64,000 nt of DNA from Albugo candida. Taxonomy: Eukaryota; Oomycota; Peronosporomycetes; Albuginales; Albuginaceae. Both the position numbers and the translations under genes were made by a program. Under the pieces are notes generated by a model. The model was not told the DNA's origin and searched no databases. It saw only the letters and a program-made list of their open reading frames with translations. Location of the stretch: positions 434,001 to 498,000 of the forward strand of contig CAJNAR010000157.1 of the NCBI GenBank assembly GCA_905220665.1. The letters run 5' to 3'. Within the stretch, counting starts at the first letter, position 1, and every line of letters starts with the position of its first letter. Shown one piece after another: positions 25,201-36,718 of the stretch.

Positions 25201-26905
25201 ATGCGGCGGTCGTGTGTTATCCATTTCCAACTATTTGTGCAAGCAGCAGTCTTCATCCTACACTCCGCATCTCATTTGGTTTCCACCAACGACCAGCGAA
25301 ATTTGAATGACGCATTTGATACGATTCCTTCAACCGTCGATTGCGAAAAAACCACACACACTAGCAGTGATGGCGTGTCAATCAAAATTTGCAAGAGTGG
25401 CACTGTTGCAATTCCGACATGGGTAGAAAGAGCGCTTCGCCTTCAGCGTCTGGTCTCCTCCAGCCGAGATATGTGCTCGACTCAAGTTTTTGGTAGCCAC
25501 AATAGTGGAATTACTTTGGCCTATGTAAGTCACTATTTCTCTCACACTGATTTCTACTCGAGTTGAACCCAGTGGTCTTTAGGGATACGGTGGTACCGAT
25601 CATATCTTGAGCAAAATCGCAAAAGTAGAAACAAGCAATCAAGTAAACTTCTCTAGTTTTCTTTCTCACAGTTAAGCGATCTGACCATAAAAATCAGTAC
25701 TTTTCTATATATGATCAGCTGCGGCTTGGCATTCGCCTCATCGAATTGGATATACATTACTTCAACGGAGGAATTAAAGTTGCTCATTGCGGGGGCTTTA
25801 CCTCATCGAGTCTCGACAAGTTTTTGAATAGCGTGAGAAAGGCCCCATTTCTTAAAAACTATGTGTACAGCTCGGGCATTATTGGATGTACACCAAGCTT
25901 CAGCGGTATACCAGCGAAGGACCAACAACCCATTGAAAATCTGCTGACAGAGATTGCAGATTGGGTGAGAAAGACTCCGGATGAATTTGTATTCGTATAT
26001 TTTGATGGCGACATGCAACTACTTGAAAATAAGCAAGTTGGCTTACTGATTGAGCAAATCAAGAAAATATTTGGTGACATCGGGATTTTTCGCCCGTCAG
26101 ATAGAGCGGTATCTTGAGTCATCAATCTGATGTTTCGTCAGCAGTTTATCCTAACCTTACTTTCGAGCAGAATACTCAAACCTGGCCTAGTACGCAAGAA
26201 CTACTGAATGCTGGAAAGCGTATCATGTTGTTGAGCCGCTACGATTATTCGACTCAAGATGAAGGGTACCTTTTTTTCAAAGAGAACGTCTGCGATTGGA
26301 GAGAGCCTTCGCTACCATTGACCGATTACCCAAGTTGCTACTTCAACAAATCTGGCTTCTCTTCAACCAGTCTGTATGGTAAAATCGATCGGGTATTAAG
26401 TAGCGAACTTCAGTATGGTCCCTTCAACGCGGATGGGAAATTTAGAAGTAATGAATACATTCTGGACGAAAGAAACCTTCTTGGCGTATTGAAATGTGGC
26501 GTTAACATGCCGTCGCCAGATAATATTACGCCAGCGCGAATGCAGAGCATGATCTGGACAATGGCGCGAGAAATAACTTGGACTCCAGGGAGCTGTCTCG
26601 GTCTCATGCGGAACTCCGAATTTTGGCATCTTGTCGATTGCCAGGCCATCCCTGCTAATACAGCTGCCGCTTGTCAGAGCATTCAAGATCCTCGAGTATG
26701 GACATTAACATCAAGCGCAGTGTCTTCTTTGGATGATGCTACAAAAGCCTGTGACCAATTGAACGTGCACTCAAATGGTCAATCGATTAAAATGGAATTC
26801 TCGATACCAGCTACCGCATACGAAAACACGTTCGTCGTAAATGCGTTCAAATCGTCAGATTTTCAAAGTGTTTTGTTCAATAAAAAAGTACTCGCGATGC
26901 AATAA
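25201..26905 (+). CDS. Secreted PLC-X-domain (PI-PLC-like) protein C
   Basis: Exons 25201-25524, 25583-25642, 25698-26108 and 26168-26905 join to about 510 aa, with the same intron positions and phases as gene A. It has an N-terminal hydrophobic signal (MRRSCVIHFQ start), X-domain histidine motifs FGSHNS (His100) and IKVAHCGG (His158), and the Cys-rich C-terminal module ending in SIPATAYEN. Intron 3 (26109-26167, 59 nt) contains an in-frame TGA and has the branch-like CTAAC near its end, which proves the exon border used for the whole family. Its donor GTATCT is weaker than the GTACGT of the paralogs. Exon 2 is 20 codons against 23-24 in the others. Closest paralog is A, with which it shares the 137-codon exon 3. 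Likely secreted lipid phosphodiesterase; substrate not deducible. Confidence 0.85.
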
Positions 26906-28773
26906 TAATACGTAGCTTCTTGAGCCACTTGTAATCTTTTCTGTTGTGTCGTTGCAAAAACTGCTCGAAAACAATCGAAGATAGCTTTGACCTAGAATGA
27001 TGTAGGCTCGGATGCAGACAGTGACCACCATTTTTGCTGGCATAGCAATTTAGTAGCGTTTTGAAGTGACAAATATCTAGCAACTTGTGTGTATAGTTCT
27101 GCTTGCATGTACGCATCCGTGACTCATTAGAGTCGTGATCTTTATAAAACGCCAATGTCACGCTGTGTTTACGTCGGAATCATTCTCCACGACTCGAAAC
27201 GGTAGCAATGCGCAAAGCACTTCAGAATCTATGAGAATACAGATAATTGGGAAGTATTTTTACTGAAGGCACTGACTGCCGGCTTATTGTATCATGATGA
27301 GAACCTCTACAGCTCCTTAAATTCGTGTCATTGTGCATGCAACGACTTGCTACATCGTATCATGTGGCATGTATAACAAGCAGTATCCAGTGAAACACAA
27401 TGTGCCATCCCACAGCCTGACAAGGCCAACGTACAAGTTTGATCAAGCTGAATTATCTAAAAGCTTATACTTGTCACCATAAAGTGCTTCAGTGCCACAA
27501 TACATGAGAATTTTGACGTAAGCCAGCACGAAAGTACTGTTATGATCGTGAGTCGCTCTCATCCTTCTGTGGATAAATAGATCATCACAGAATAATCAAC
27601 CGCTCCCAAGAATTTGCGAGACTACCAATTACGAGATGAACTTCTGTGCATACGTAATGTTATGCGAAGTTATGCGAAGACGAAGTGTACAAAACATTGC
27701 ACCGGAATTCGGTTCTCGTCGACGTGGTAATGACGTATCACACTAGTCCCTCAGTGAGATAAGAATGCGACTTGAGGCTGTAATATCAGTATTGTTTGCA
27801 TCTTTAAATGTCCACCATTTCTGTCCGCATGACGCATTAGTCGTCGTGTAACATTCAGTGAATCATCAATTGAATTAAGTTTTGTAGATTATTCGCGCTG
27901 TGCGTACGACGCTGCTTTCAAACTCTTCTTTCACGTCGACCTGACTACACAAAACGGTAGTTGCAATCAGATGAGTCGTATCACACGATGACAATCTTCA
28001 TCGTTACTTTTTAAACGATAATATGCAAATGTGATGCTGAATCTACGCTGTGTGATCAAAAACCTGCGGTGGATATCATACACTTTTTTCTTAGATATGA
28101 TCAAGAAGAGACGCAGCGTGATACTAGATACTATAAGCCCAATCGCTGAAAGTTTATCATACCTCGAGTTTGTGGCAAATGGCATTTCTTTTGCAGATTG
28201 AATAGCCGTAGTACGTCCAATAGACAAATTTCTCGGATTAGAAGTTCATCGGATCCTATGCGTTCTCTTATCAGGTGCCTTCAGTATTGCGCTAGTGATG
28301 TGGCACCCTCTCGTCCTCGTGATTGACCTTGGCGCTCAATCAAGAACACGGCTCCATTGACACACCATAAGAGCATGTAGACAAAATTACTACCCGACCG
28401 AAGCTTCTATCAGTACGGTGCTTCGTTTTTGGACAGCATACAAGTACTAAATGATCAGGTACTACCTACTGCAACGCCGTTGCCAAGAATGCCGACAGAT
28501 AATATCACAATAGGAAATTAGTAGCTACTAATTTGGTGTATACGAATTGGCTGCCGGTATGATATCGCTCCGAGCAACGCGGTACAAGCTTCCTAATTTA
28601 TATGAATCAATAGATGTGATCTACTACTTCTGATTGATATATAGCACTCTCCGTATGTGATTCTACGTCATTCTACGTCAAGGCTGCTTTAGGGTCATGG
28701 TCAGAGGCAGTATTTCGCAACGACACGAAAAGTTATATTTATTCATACAAACAGCTACACGCTACGCACGTAA
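26906..28773. other. Spacer between convergent genes C and D
   Basis: No gene seen. Most of 27085-28000 is related to 7610-7670 and 11340-12130 of unit 1, including a near-identical stretch at 27510-27560 against 11610-11660. Near 28660 the decamer TTCTACGTCA is repeated in tandem. Confidence 0.5.
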
Positions 28774-30389
28774 TTACAAATAAAGTACGTCTGTGTTGAG
28801 TAAGACAAATTCATATGATGTGTGACTCACTGCTTCTATCAATTGCATGTTTTCGTATGCTGTTGCTGGTATCGAGAATAACATAGGAGCATTATCATTC
28901 GCATAAAACCCAGACTGACTACCACAGAGCTCAGTGGCATCACTCAGGGAAGCCACCGTTCCTACTATTTTCCATTGGAGAGGATTAAAACCGTGCTGAC
29001 AAGCGGCAGCTGTATTTTCAGGGATCTCCACACACTTGTGAGCTTGCCAAAGTGCAGCTTCCTTACAATAGACGAGACAATCCCCATAATTCCAATATGA
29101 ACCTGGCGCCAATGTCCATACCATACTTTGCATTCGCGCTGGTGTGATGTTATCCGGGGAAACAACGTTGACGCCACAGGTCAATGCATCAGGAAGGTTC
29201 AGTTCGTTCAAAATGTACCTATTTGGTCCTATTTCCCCATCCGAATTCTTCACGCCAAACTGAAGCTCGCTACTTACCAATCGGTCGATTGAACCATATC
29301 GACCCCATGAAGAATATTCAGCATTCACATACCAGCACTTTGGGTAAGGATTCAATGGCAGCGGGGGCTCGTTCCACGTGCAGACTTTGGTCTTGAGAAA
29401 GAGAGTAGCGACATCTTGCTCGTATGCGAAGCGGGTTAAGAACATGACACGCTTCCCCATAGCTAGTAATTCTAGCGTACTAGGCCAAGTCGTAGAGTTT
29501 TCCTAGAAAAGCAGGTGGGATCTATGAACAGCAGCACATCAGTTGAACAGCGTACCGGTCTATCCGATGGACGATATATCTGACTTTCCACAAAACTACC
29601 ATTGATGTATCCAGATATCGTCATCAATATATTGCCCTTGTACAAATCCTCGTCGCCATCGAAATAAACGAAAACAACTTGATCGTTACTTCTCAGCAAC
29701 CATTTGGCAATCTCATCAAGCACTTTATGAAGTTGCTTAAAGTATTGTGGTGCTTGGCCGTTGTAGAGTTGCTCACATCCAGACTTCCCGGTTACATTGC
29801 AATGAGCAATCCTGATATCGTTAGCCACATAGTGCACGTCCAATTCAAGGAAGCGGACGCCAAGCTGCAGCTGGTCTAGAATAGAAAAATACTTGTTTCG
29901 ATTGTCAGAGTGAGTGGTTGCGAAAAAGCAAGATACGAAAGCTTACTTGGCTGCTTGTTCGAAAAAAATCGTTATCTGACTTTCCCACGTACGCATGATC
30001 GCTAGCGCCGTAACCCTATGGATCCACTGATTCAACGCGAGCACAACGCGGTCAGAGAATAAGAGACTTACATCAGCCAAAGTAAGTGCACTGTTGTGGC
30101 TGCCTATGATCTGTGTTTTGCACAATTCTCGCCCGTAGGAGACCAGACGCTGAAGAGCGAGGGCATTTATAGTCGAATTATCCAATCCAACACTGCCAGC
30201 TTTGCAAATCTTTATTGGAGTATCGTGCTCGAGTACGATTGGGGTGCACTGGACATTATGAGGAATCGTGTTATAGACTTCGACTTCATCTCTTGTGCTG
30301 TCAGAAACTTTCAGCTTAGACGCAGATTGCAACTGAAAGAAAGCTGCTTGCATCAACAGCTGGGTATAGAGGAGGCGCAATCGCTGCAT
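28774..30389 (-). CDS. Secreted PLC-X-domain (PI-PLC-like) protein D
   Basis: Minus-strand exons 30389-30072, 30015-29947, 29891-29556 and 29502-28774 give about 483 aa. The signal peptide starts MQRLRLLYTQ. Both X-domain histidines are present (IIGSHNSA, His98; IRIAHCNV, His159), so unlike its convergent-pair homolog B it can be catalytic. FVYFDGDEDL and the C-terminal module with SIPATAYEN are conserved. Exon 1 ends LAD where paralogs have AY. Intron 3 (29555-29503, 53 nt) has no stop but shifts frame if retained, giving a short novel tail. Exon 3 has 112 codons as in B and E. Closest paralog by structure is B. Confidence 0.85.
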
Positions 30390-30498
30390 GAGTAGTGTGT
30401 TGAGAAAAGCTACTTTAGAAATAAAGACACCACTACTACTTAGATCCGACAGTACGGGGCCTTACTCTCTAAAAGCATACTCATATAAGTAAACTTGA

Positions 30499-30508
30499 TA
30501 TAGAGCAC
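30499..30508 (-). promoter_or_regulatory. Conserved upstream motif of PLC-X gene D
   Basis: GTGCTCTATA on the minus strand, 109 nt before the ATG, followed by GGCCCCGTACTGTCGG and AGTAGTAGTGGTG blocks that recur upstream of A and B. Confidence 0.4.
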
Positions 30509-33264
30509 ACCTGGGGATGGGCTCATCATGGAGTGCATCAGTAACCGAGTCGGAAAATTTAAGGACAAGCGGCGTACACGGTAGATAAGGAACGTTTGAC
30601 CTCAATGATATTCGTGCAGTCAAATATACGCGACGGATCAAGGGTCACGTGTCTATAGGAGAGAAGGGTACACGACATGCTACACGACATGCTTTTGAAG
30701 GCCACAAATGGAATAAATTATCATGAATGTGTACTAGATTTTACTGTAGTATTAAGTCTGGTAGTGCAATCAGTAAAAGCCACACCAAACTAGCCAGATA
30801 GCGATGCCTTTCAAAATCGCAAATCAGCGAATTTTATGTACCAGGGGAAATGGATTAAGAAGGGTGTATACAAGCTATTATAGGTAAGAACGCATTGATC
30901 GACTCCTACAAATAACTGGGCTAGCGTAAATTAAAAAGGAAGAAATACATCAATGATAGTACGTGTGACAGCCGATGATATGTATACATGCTTTATTGCG
31001 ATTCATATCAGTGTAGATACAGTACAAGACTGTGTCCAGCTTAAAAAAGCTTAAAATGTCCCAAGTGCAGCTCCTCATTTGATGTTCGCCACACTAGGGA
31101 AAAGATGGCAGTTCGAGTAGGATTCTGAGTTGCAGGTGCAATTGCACATACCGTAGCGATGATTGGAAAACGCACGAAGCAATTCTTCCTTTGCGGGTAG
31201 TTCTACTAGTGCGGACAAGTGAGTGCGTTTTTCTCGACTATAAATCTGGCGCTGCATTCGCTGAATGTACGCACTGAATGGGGTGAATGGCACGGAAATT
31301 GAGCGAACTGTCGAACTTGCTTCAAGAACATGAGTCTTTAGTCGCTGTACTCGTCACTCCTCAAGCTCATGCTACATGAATGGTGACGTTACTAGGTAAA
31401 TCTTGTCAGTAAGAATTTTTTTGCATCGAATTATTTACCACAGAAAAGTTTCTACATTTGTCGATAAAAGCAGCGAAATCCATGCTGTTTCCAGCGATTG
31501 TGCCCAGTCCTACGTAAAGTCGCTCGAGCAATGCCAAATTTGTTATCGATCTTCTCGCTGTGGATTCAATTATGATATCGAGAGTTCCATGACGGCATAA
31601 TATGCCCAGTGAACGTTTGCGTACACGTTTTGCCGCAATCGAGTAGCGATGCAGAATCGACTCAGGTACCAACATTATTTTCAACGTCGTAGTTATTCAA
31701 AAGATCCACTGTCGATCATAAGATAAAAAGTATGCGTTGGTGGAAGTAAGTCAAGCCTTCAGGGTGTACGGTCACGCCGGATTTGATTATTGAGACTTCG
31801 ACAGAAGCATGAATTTCAAATGCTTGAATGCACCCTAAGGTAAATTCATACGTCAGTGAATTGTCAATCTCTCCATCTCAGAAGCAGCTACAACTAAGCT
31901 AAAAAAATTGCTTTACTTACTGATTCTTCGGTATTCATCCTTATACGGGCACACGAAAGCGCAAAAGCGTTAGAAGTGGTAGAGTTGCGTGACGAGATAC
32001 TAGAAATCGTGGCGTTGTCAGGATTTTCGGGAAGACTGACTCATACAGAACAGAACGTACACGATTTTCAGCTGATTATGAAACCCACATCGGGATAGAA
32101 ACCCCGGTCGTAATCAATAAAAGAAGTATCTGGCGCATCACAGCACATTGCAAGGATAGACAAAACGAACTAGTGCGTTTGAAAAGCCTGCTTGGACAAC
32201 AATTGCTGAGCTTTAGGGAGCATTCATTCATAGCGGCATCTCGCTAAGACTTATCATGCACCTATTCTGGCTGTGGCTTTGACACCAATACAACTCGGAC
32301 CAACGAAAGGGTGCGAGTTCTTTTTTTTCAGCCAACTGAGCGCCCCAGGAAGTCGAAGCAAATAAATCGAATGACTATAAAGTATGAGTACGTGTATTTG
32401 CTGAAGTAATTGCTGTATTTGCAGAAAGCCCTATGACTGCCTGGACACCCGTCCGAAGGTGAAACTTCGCTCATTTCATGGCGACACCCCTTTTAACTAC
32501 TCTACAAGCGGCCGTGCTACCAGTCATATCATTTTCTCTATGAACGAGACCGTTCTACTCAGAGAGGCTTTTCCCTTTGCTTTCAATCACTTTTGACACG
32601 TTTGATTCATTCTGACTGCGTCGGGTTTCCACTTACTAGATGCTATTATGTATCTGTGAGAAAGAAGTGACTTTCAGTGAATATCGGAAAAGCTTCGTAC
32701 GAAAGGATAACAGTCAATTTCTGGATTAAGGGTATGCGGGATGGTAAGATGCCTTTTCTAGTTCGAGAAGGCTTTGTTGGTCAAGGATGACACTAGATCA
32801 TAAATTACATCGTGATGCCAGCACGAACTTCCGATGTAATCGTGAAATCGCTCCAGTTTTCTTTTGAGATAACAAATACATCATGAAGTGGGCCATAATA
32901 ATTGGCTGTTCAAGTTTTGCTGAAGGCGACATCTACCAGAGAAGATAGTAAGTACACCCATCGCCAACCCAAGCACTATCCTTGCTCTGAGTAATCTGAA
33001 AGGGAAGATACGAAAAGGTTTAGACTGATGCTTAGCTATTTCGAAACAAGTGCGCGAATACGATCAGATGGCTTTCTGCATAAAATACACTCCTATGTTG
33101 ATTTTCCATCGATAGCTTCTCTGAATCAATAATAATTTCAGGACGAGCGGCTTTCGTGGTGATACCACCACAATATTACATTTTCTTCGCAACATGGTTA
33201 TGGACGGATACGATTGCTTCGTTCCTGTGAAAAATCCGGATCAGACCAGCATCTATTTTCCAGC

Positions 33265-33575
33265 ATGAATGCACTACTAAATTTGCGGGAGGGTCTTTTT
33301 AAGTGTCCAAGACCTCTCATCACCACCTTGTTGTTAGTGGCGGCGTATCTTTACTGCCTTCTCTCTCTTACGTGGAGCAAGTCTACCGTGAGTTTTCTTC
33401 CTTCGAGACTCTTTTTGACTCCAAGGTTATAGAAAAGAACATTCTTTAGTTCCCATTTGCGTTATTACAAGTATCCTTCATACCTACAGTAATTTTGAGT
33501 TGGATAAATGTGAGCGTGCGCTTGAACAATGTGCTTGCTTTGTACGCGATTTTTCTATACGTTTTCGTGTTTTAA
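33265..33575 (+). CDS. Possible small membrane protein in unit 2 spacer
   Basis: Exon 33265-33387 (41 codons) plus exon 33450-33575 (41 codons and stop), separated by a 62-nt GT..AG intron starting GTGAGT, would encode about 81 aa. It contains two or three hydrophobic segments (LITTLLLVAAYLYCLL, LALYAIFLYVFVF). An upstream coding exon is possible: 33142-33226 reads in a compatible frame (AAFVVIPPQYYIFFA), but the intervening 37-nt gap is shorter than other introns here. Related sequence sits at the same relative place in units 1 and 3, more decayed. No family is recognised. It may be a fragment of a larger membrane protein or a pseudogene. Confidence 0.3.
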
Positions 33576-35440
33576 GAAGTAGCAAATATCTACCCAATTT
33601 TCCCCTCAAACCATTGAGATATGCAGCCGATCGATAAAGACGCGCAATCCATCAGACCAGATCTATGATACTGCCTTGAGTTCCTCCCTTTGACATTCCA
33701 ATGATTTTGTATCTGAGTTCCCTTGCCACACGTAGCGTAGAAGTCGATCGTGTACGACGATGTATTCATAGTGGAGTGGAACTAGTTTTCTTTGCCGTGC
33801 GAATTCCTCTGTGTACTCGTAGGTATCAGTATTGGTATGGACACGATTATGTCCTGTGCGCATTGTTGACGCGCAACATTAACATGACCGCCCACCTTCT
33901 TTAGCCAAAATCGTGTCGTTGCACAAAGCGGACGCGTGTGTTTGGTGATATCAGTAAACGTATTCCTATAATCAAGCCTAATTGCGCATAAGTTTTAAGC
34001 ACTGGTATCATGCCAAAGAACAAAGCGTGATGTTATCCCAACCACTCTCGAACCGTTCCTGAGTAACTACATGTGAACAGAAAAGAAAACACAGATGGAA
34101 TTATTTACGTGAAAATGAACCCCGTTCCAACCTGTTATTAGTATCAAAATCGCAGAAAGCATAGCCAGCACGCGAGCGTTTGGTGCGGCACAGTTCTATA
34201 GAGATTAATCTACTACTATGATAGACGGATCGAGGTACTAAGTGGCACACAACGGCAAGGTGGTATCGGAAAGACCTCTAGTCATTGAGTTTGGACGAGG
34301 GACGCTTTGCTTGGGCTCGCTCCAGTAGCACGTCAACCAAAAAGAGATCACTGTGTAGTGACGTGGAAGTAAACGGCTTGTGACAGGCTTTTCTTCTTTC
34401 TGTTGGGGGGCGAACAACCGCTCTTCCTCGGCCATAAAATTACTGAACAGATTGACATGACGTGCTCAGTCTCGATCAAGTGAAGGCTGACTCGAAGCGT
34501 TATCTCAGAATGAGCGCAAGATACATTTCTCATGACACTCGACAATGCGTTTACTCCCACAATTAGCAAACTCTCAATTACGTCCAGCTGAGCATCCTGC
34601 CGCCCAGTTTAACCTCTGTGCTGCACCCGATAAATTTTCGTGTGATTGCTCTTTTGTAGCGCACTTTTATGTGACGTACCAGTCTAACGTCATGATATGG
34701 GGCTATGGTACGAATAACAGAGGATCGCTACAGCAGATCCGAGCTACATAGTAGAGCTCATCCGGTGTTGCGTGGTGTTAGCTACAAGCCACTGGGATAG
34801 ATTGAGGTCTAGTACATATGATTCGTAGGTTTCAGTCTTACTAAGATGCAATCTGCATATCATTTTTCTCCATCAGAGTGCGCGATGATATTGATTCTTG
34901 CTTTGCGACCTGCTTTTTGTTGCAACTTCGGTGCCTGTAGCGCTTTTGTAGTGAGATGAGCAACATAATGGATATCTAGGTAGGATATAGGAAGCCTGTG
35001 AAGGCTAGAAATAATTACGTTACTAAGAATCAGATGGTCTCAACCTCTCCTTGGCACGCGTGTATTGCGTGCGCAATCTCAATAGAATATGTTTATAAAA
35101 GGATTCCACCCTGAACCTTGGCAACCTTTAGGACAAATATGTCTGAAGACACCACATGAATGCTTTCCTTCATGGTCATACGGCAGGATGCAATTAAGGC
35201 CCCAGGTAGATGAATCCGAGTTTTCACAGTACTCATAACAGTCGTGATCTCTGGTGCAAACATGCTTCCCGGATTATTTAGTACCTTTGCAACAACGGGC
35301 TACTCTAAGGAGTTATAGACATCCTTCGGTACAAAGTTCGCAAGCATGTTTGCATTTGTGGTCTGTAAAGCAATTATGTGCATCTGCCGCTTGAATGGCA
35401 GGCTATTTCCATGCAACTCAAGAAACAGTATACGCACTCT

Positions 35441-35896
35441 TCACAACATCTTGAGAAACAGATTACACGGTGAGGAATGCAGCCTGAACCACATCGACCA
35501 TGCTATTAGCAGATCGACACGAGTATTAACTTGATTTGTAACATACTTTTCAAATTGCTGTTGATGTTGTAAAGACATATGTATGTCCCTTTTCTTAACC
35601 AAATATCGTTTGAATTCACGTACTCTGACTGCCGTCGCGGCAGTGACTGAACCCATCGTAACCTGGCAGATATTTATCGCATTGTGTGCCACATTTGCAT
35701 TAAGGGCAACCTGATTGAGCTCGATTGTTTCGACGTAATTGTTCCATTTGCAGCGCAATATTGTAGCTTCAAAATCGCAATCTTTGAAAACTTCTGAAGC
35801 AAAAGAGCTCACTATTTCAAACACGTTCCTACATGGTAGCGACGCAGCCCCCATAGTTGCCGTTGTGGCTGAAGGCAGGAGTGGAAGGAATACCAT
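35441..35896 (-). CDS. Unrecognised ORF, possible small protein
   Basis: A 151-codon open frame from the first ATG at 35896 (MVFLPLLPSATT) downstream to 35441. The start is mildly hydrophobic, so a secreted product is conceivable, and it contains several cysteines, but no known effector or elicitin pattern is visible. It lies just outside the part of unit 2 that aligns with unit 1, so no duplicate supports it. It could be chance. Confidence 0.2.
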   Translation of the reverse strand: MVFLPLLPSATTATMGAASLPCRNVFEIVSSFASEVFKDCDFEATILRCKWNNYVETIELNQVALNANVAHNAINICQVTMGSVTAATAVRVREFKRYLVKKRDIHMSLQHQQQFEKYVTNQVNTRVDLLIAWSMWFRLHSSPCNLFLKML

Positions 35897-36718
35897 AAAA
35901 ACCAACTAAGACTTGCGTAAGGCTCAACTCCTTGTATATGAGCACAACCTGCCCGACGAGATCCCCTGCTCTGTGCACGCACTTCCCCATTTGATCCTGA
36001 CAGCATGTGAACCGGAACCGAAGATTTAATATTCAATGATCATCTTCACATTGACAAGCTTCCTTTGCTCCGATTGTTGCAAAGATGAGAAATGTTTGCA
36101 AAGTAAGTGCATTCTAACGATGAACAAACGCTCTGAAAGCAAAGGCCATTGTGCTGTACAAATACGTCGAAGGATAAGTTGTAATATTGATTTGCAATTG
36201 CTTTGATTACGAGCAGATTGTGTCGGAATGACAGTCTGGAGTTCGCTGAAGTTTCCAATAAAAAACATTGCTCCATTGTATAATAGAATACACATGATCT
36301 ACGACGAAGCGTAGTCAGTTGGCAGCAGGAGCGTTTAATCGGAATGGTTTTTATCGTCTTGCATCTTAATCGAACTACTGAGTGCTAAATCAGAAAGGGC
36401 CTGAGTGTGGTGGTTACTTGTTTGTCTTTGACTATATGTAATTCCAATCCAAAATGCATTAAATCCGTTGATTCGCTTAATCAAGTTGTCAAAGCTCACT
36501 AAGACTTGTCGCTGCTAATATTCGTGAAAGTTGGCCTTCAATTCTTACAGCTTCGATCTCTTAGCGGGACCACGAAGATTTTTCTCAAGCATCGTCGATC
36601 ATGACTGCGTGAGCACGTTTGCTTTCCTTGAAAGTTTAAATCGGTTTTATGTAGATGTAAGATCGAAGCAGTTTTGTAAATATACTTCTGGGATGTTCAG
36701 GTCTTGACGGTAGTGTTA

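Larger units (their letters stand above)
24540..35410. repeat. Segmental duplication unit 2 (genes C and D)
   Basis: Second copy of the block containing a convergent pair of PLC-X genes plus the long right-hand spacer. Gene order, orientation and spacer landmarks follow unit 1. It is shorter, mainly because the 3.7 kb at 7640-11340 of unit 1 has no counterpart between C and D, and because the right spacer is about 2.8 kb shorter. Boundaries are where similarity could last be recognised by eye. Confidence 0.75.
30390..36718. other. Spacer between gene D and LINE copy 2
   Basis: Mostly non-coding. Blocks to about 35410 correspond to the unit 1 spacer. A candidate two-exon membrane-protein ORF (33265-33575) and a weak ORF (35441-35896) are listed separately. 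35900-36718 has no partner in the window and no gene was recognised. Confidence 0.5.
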
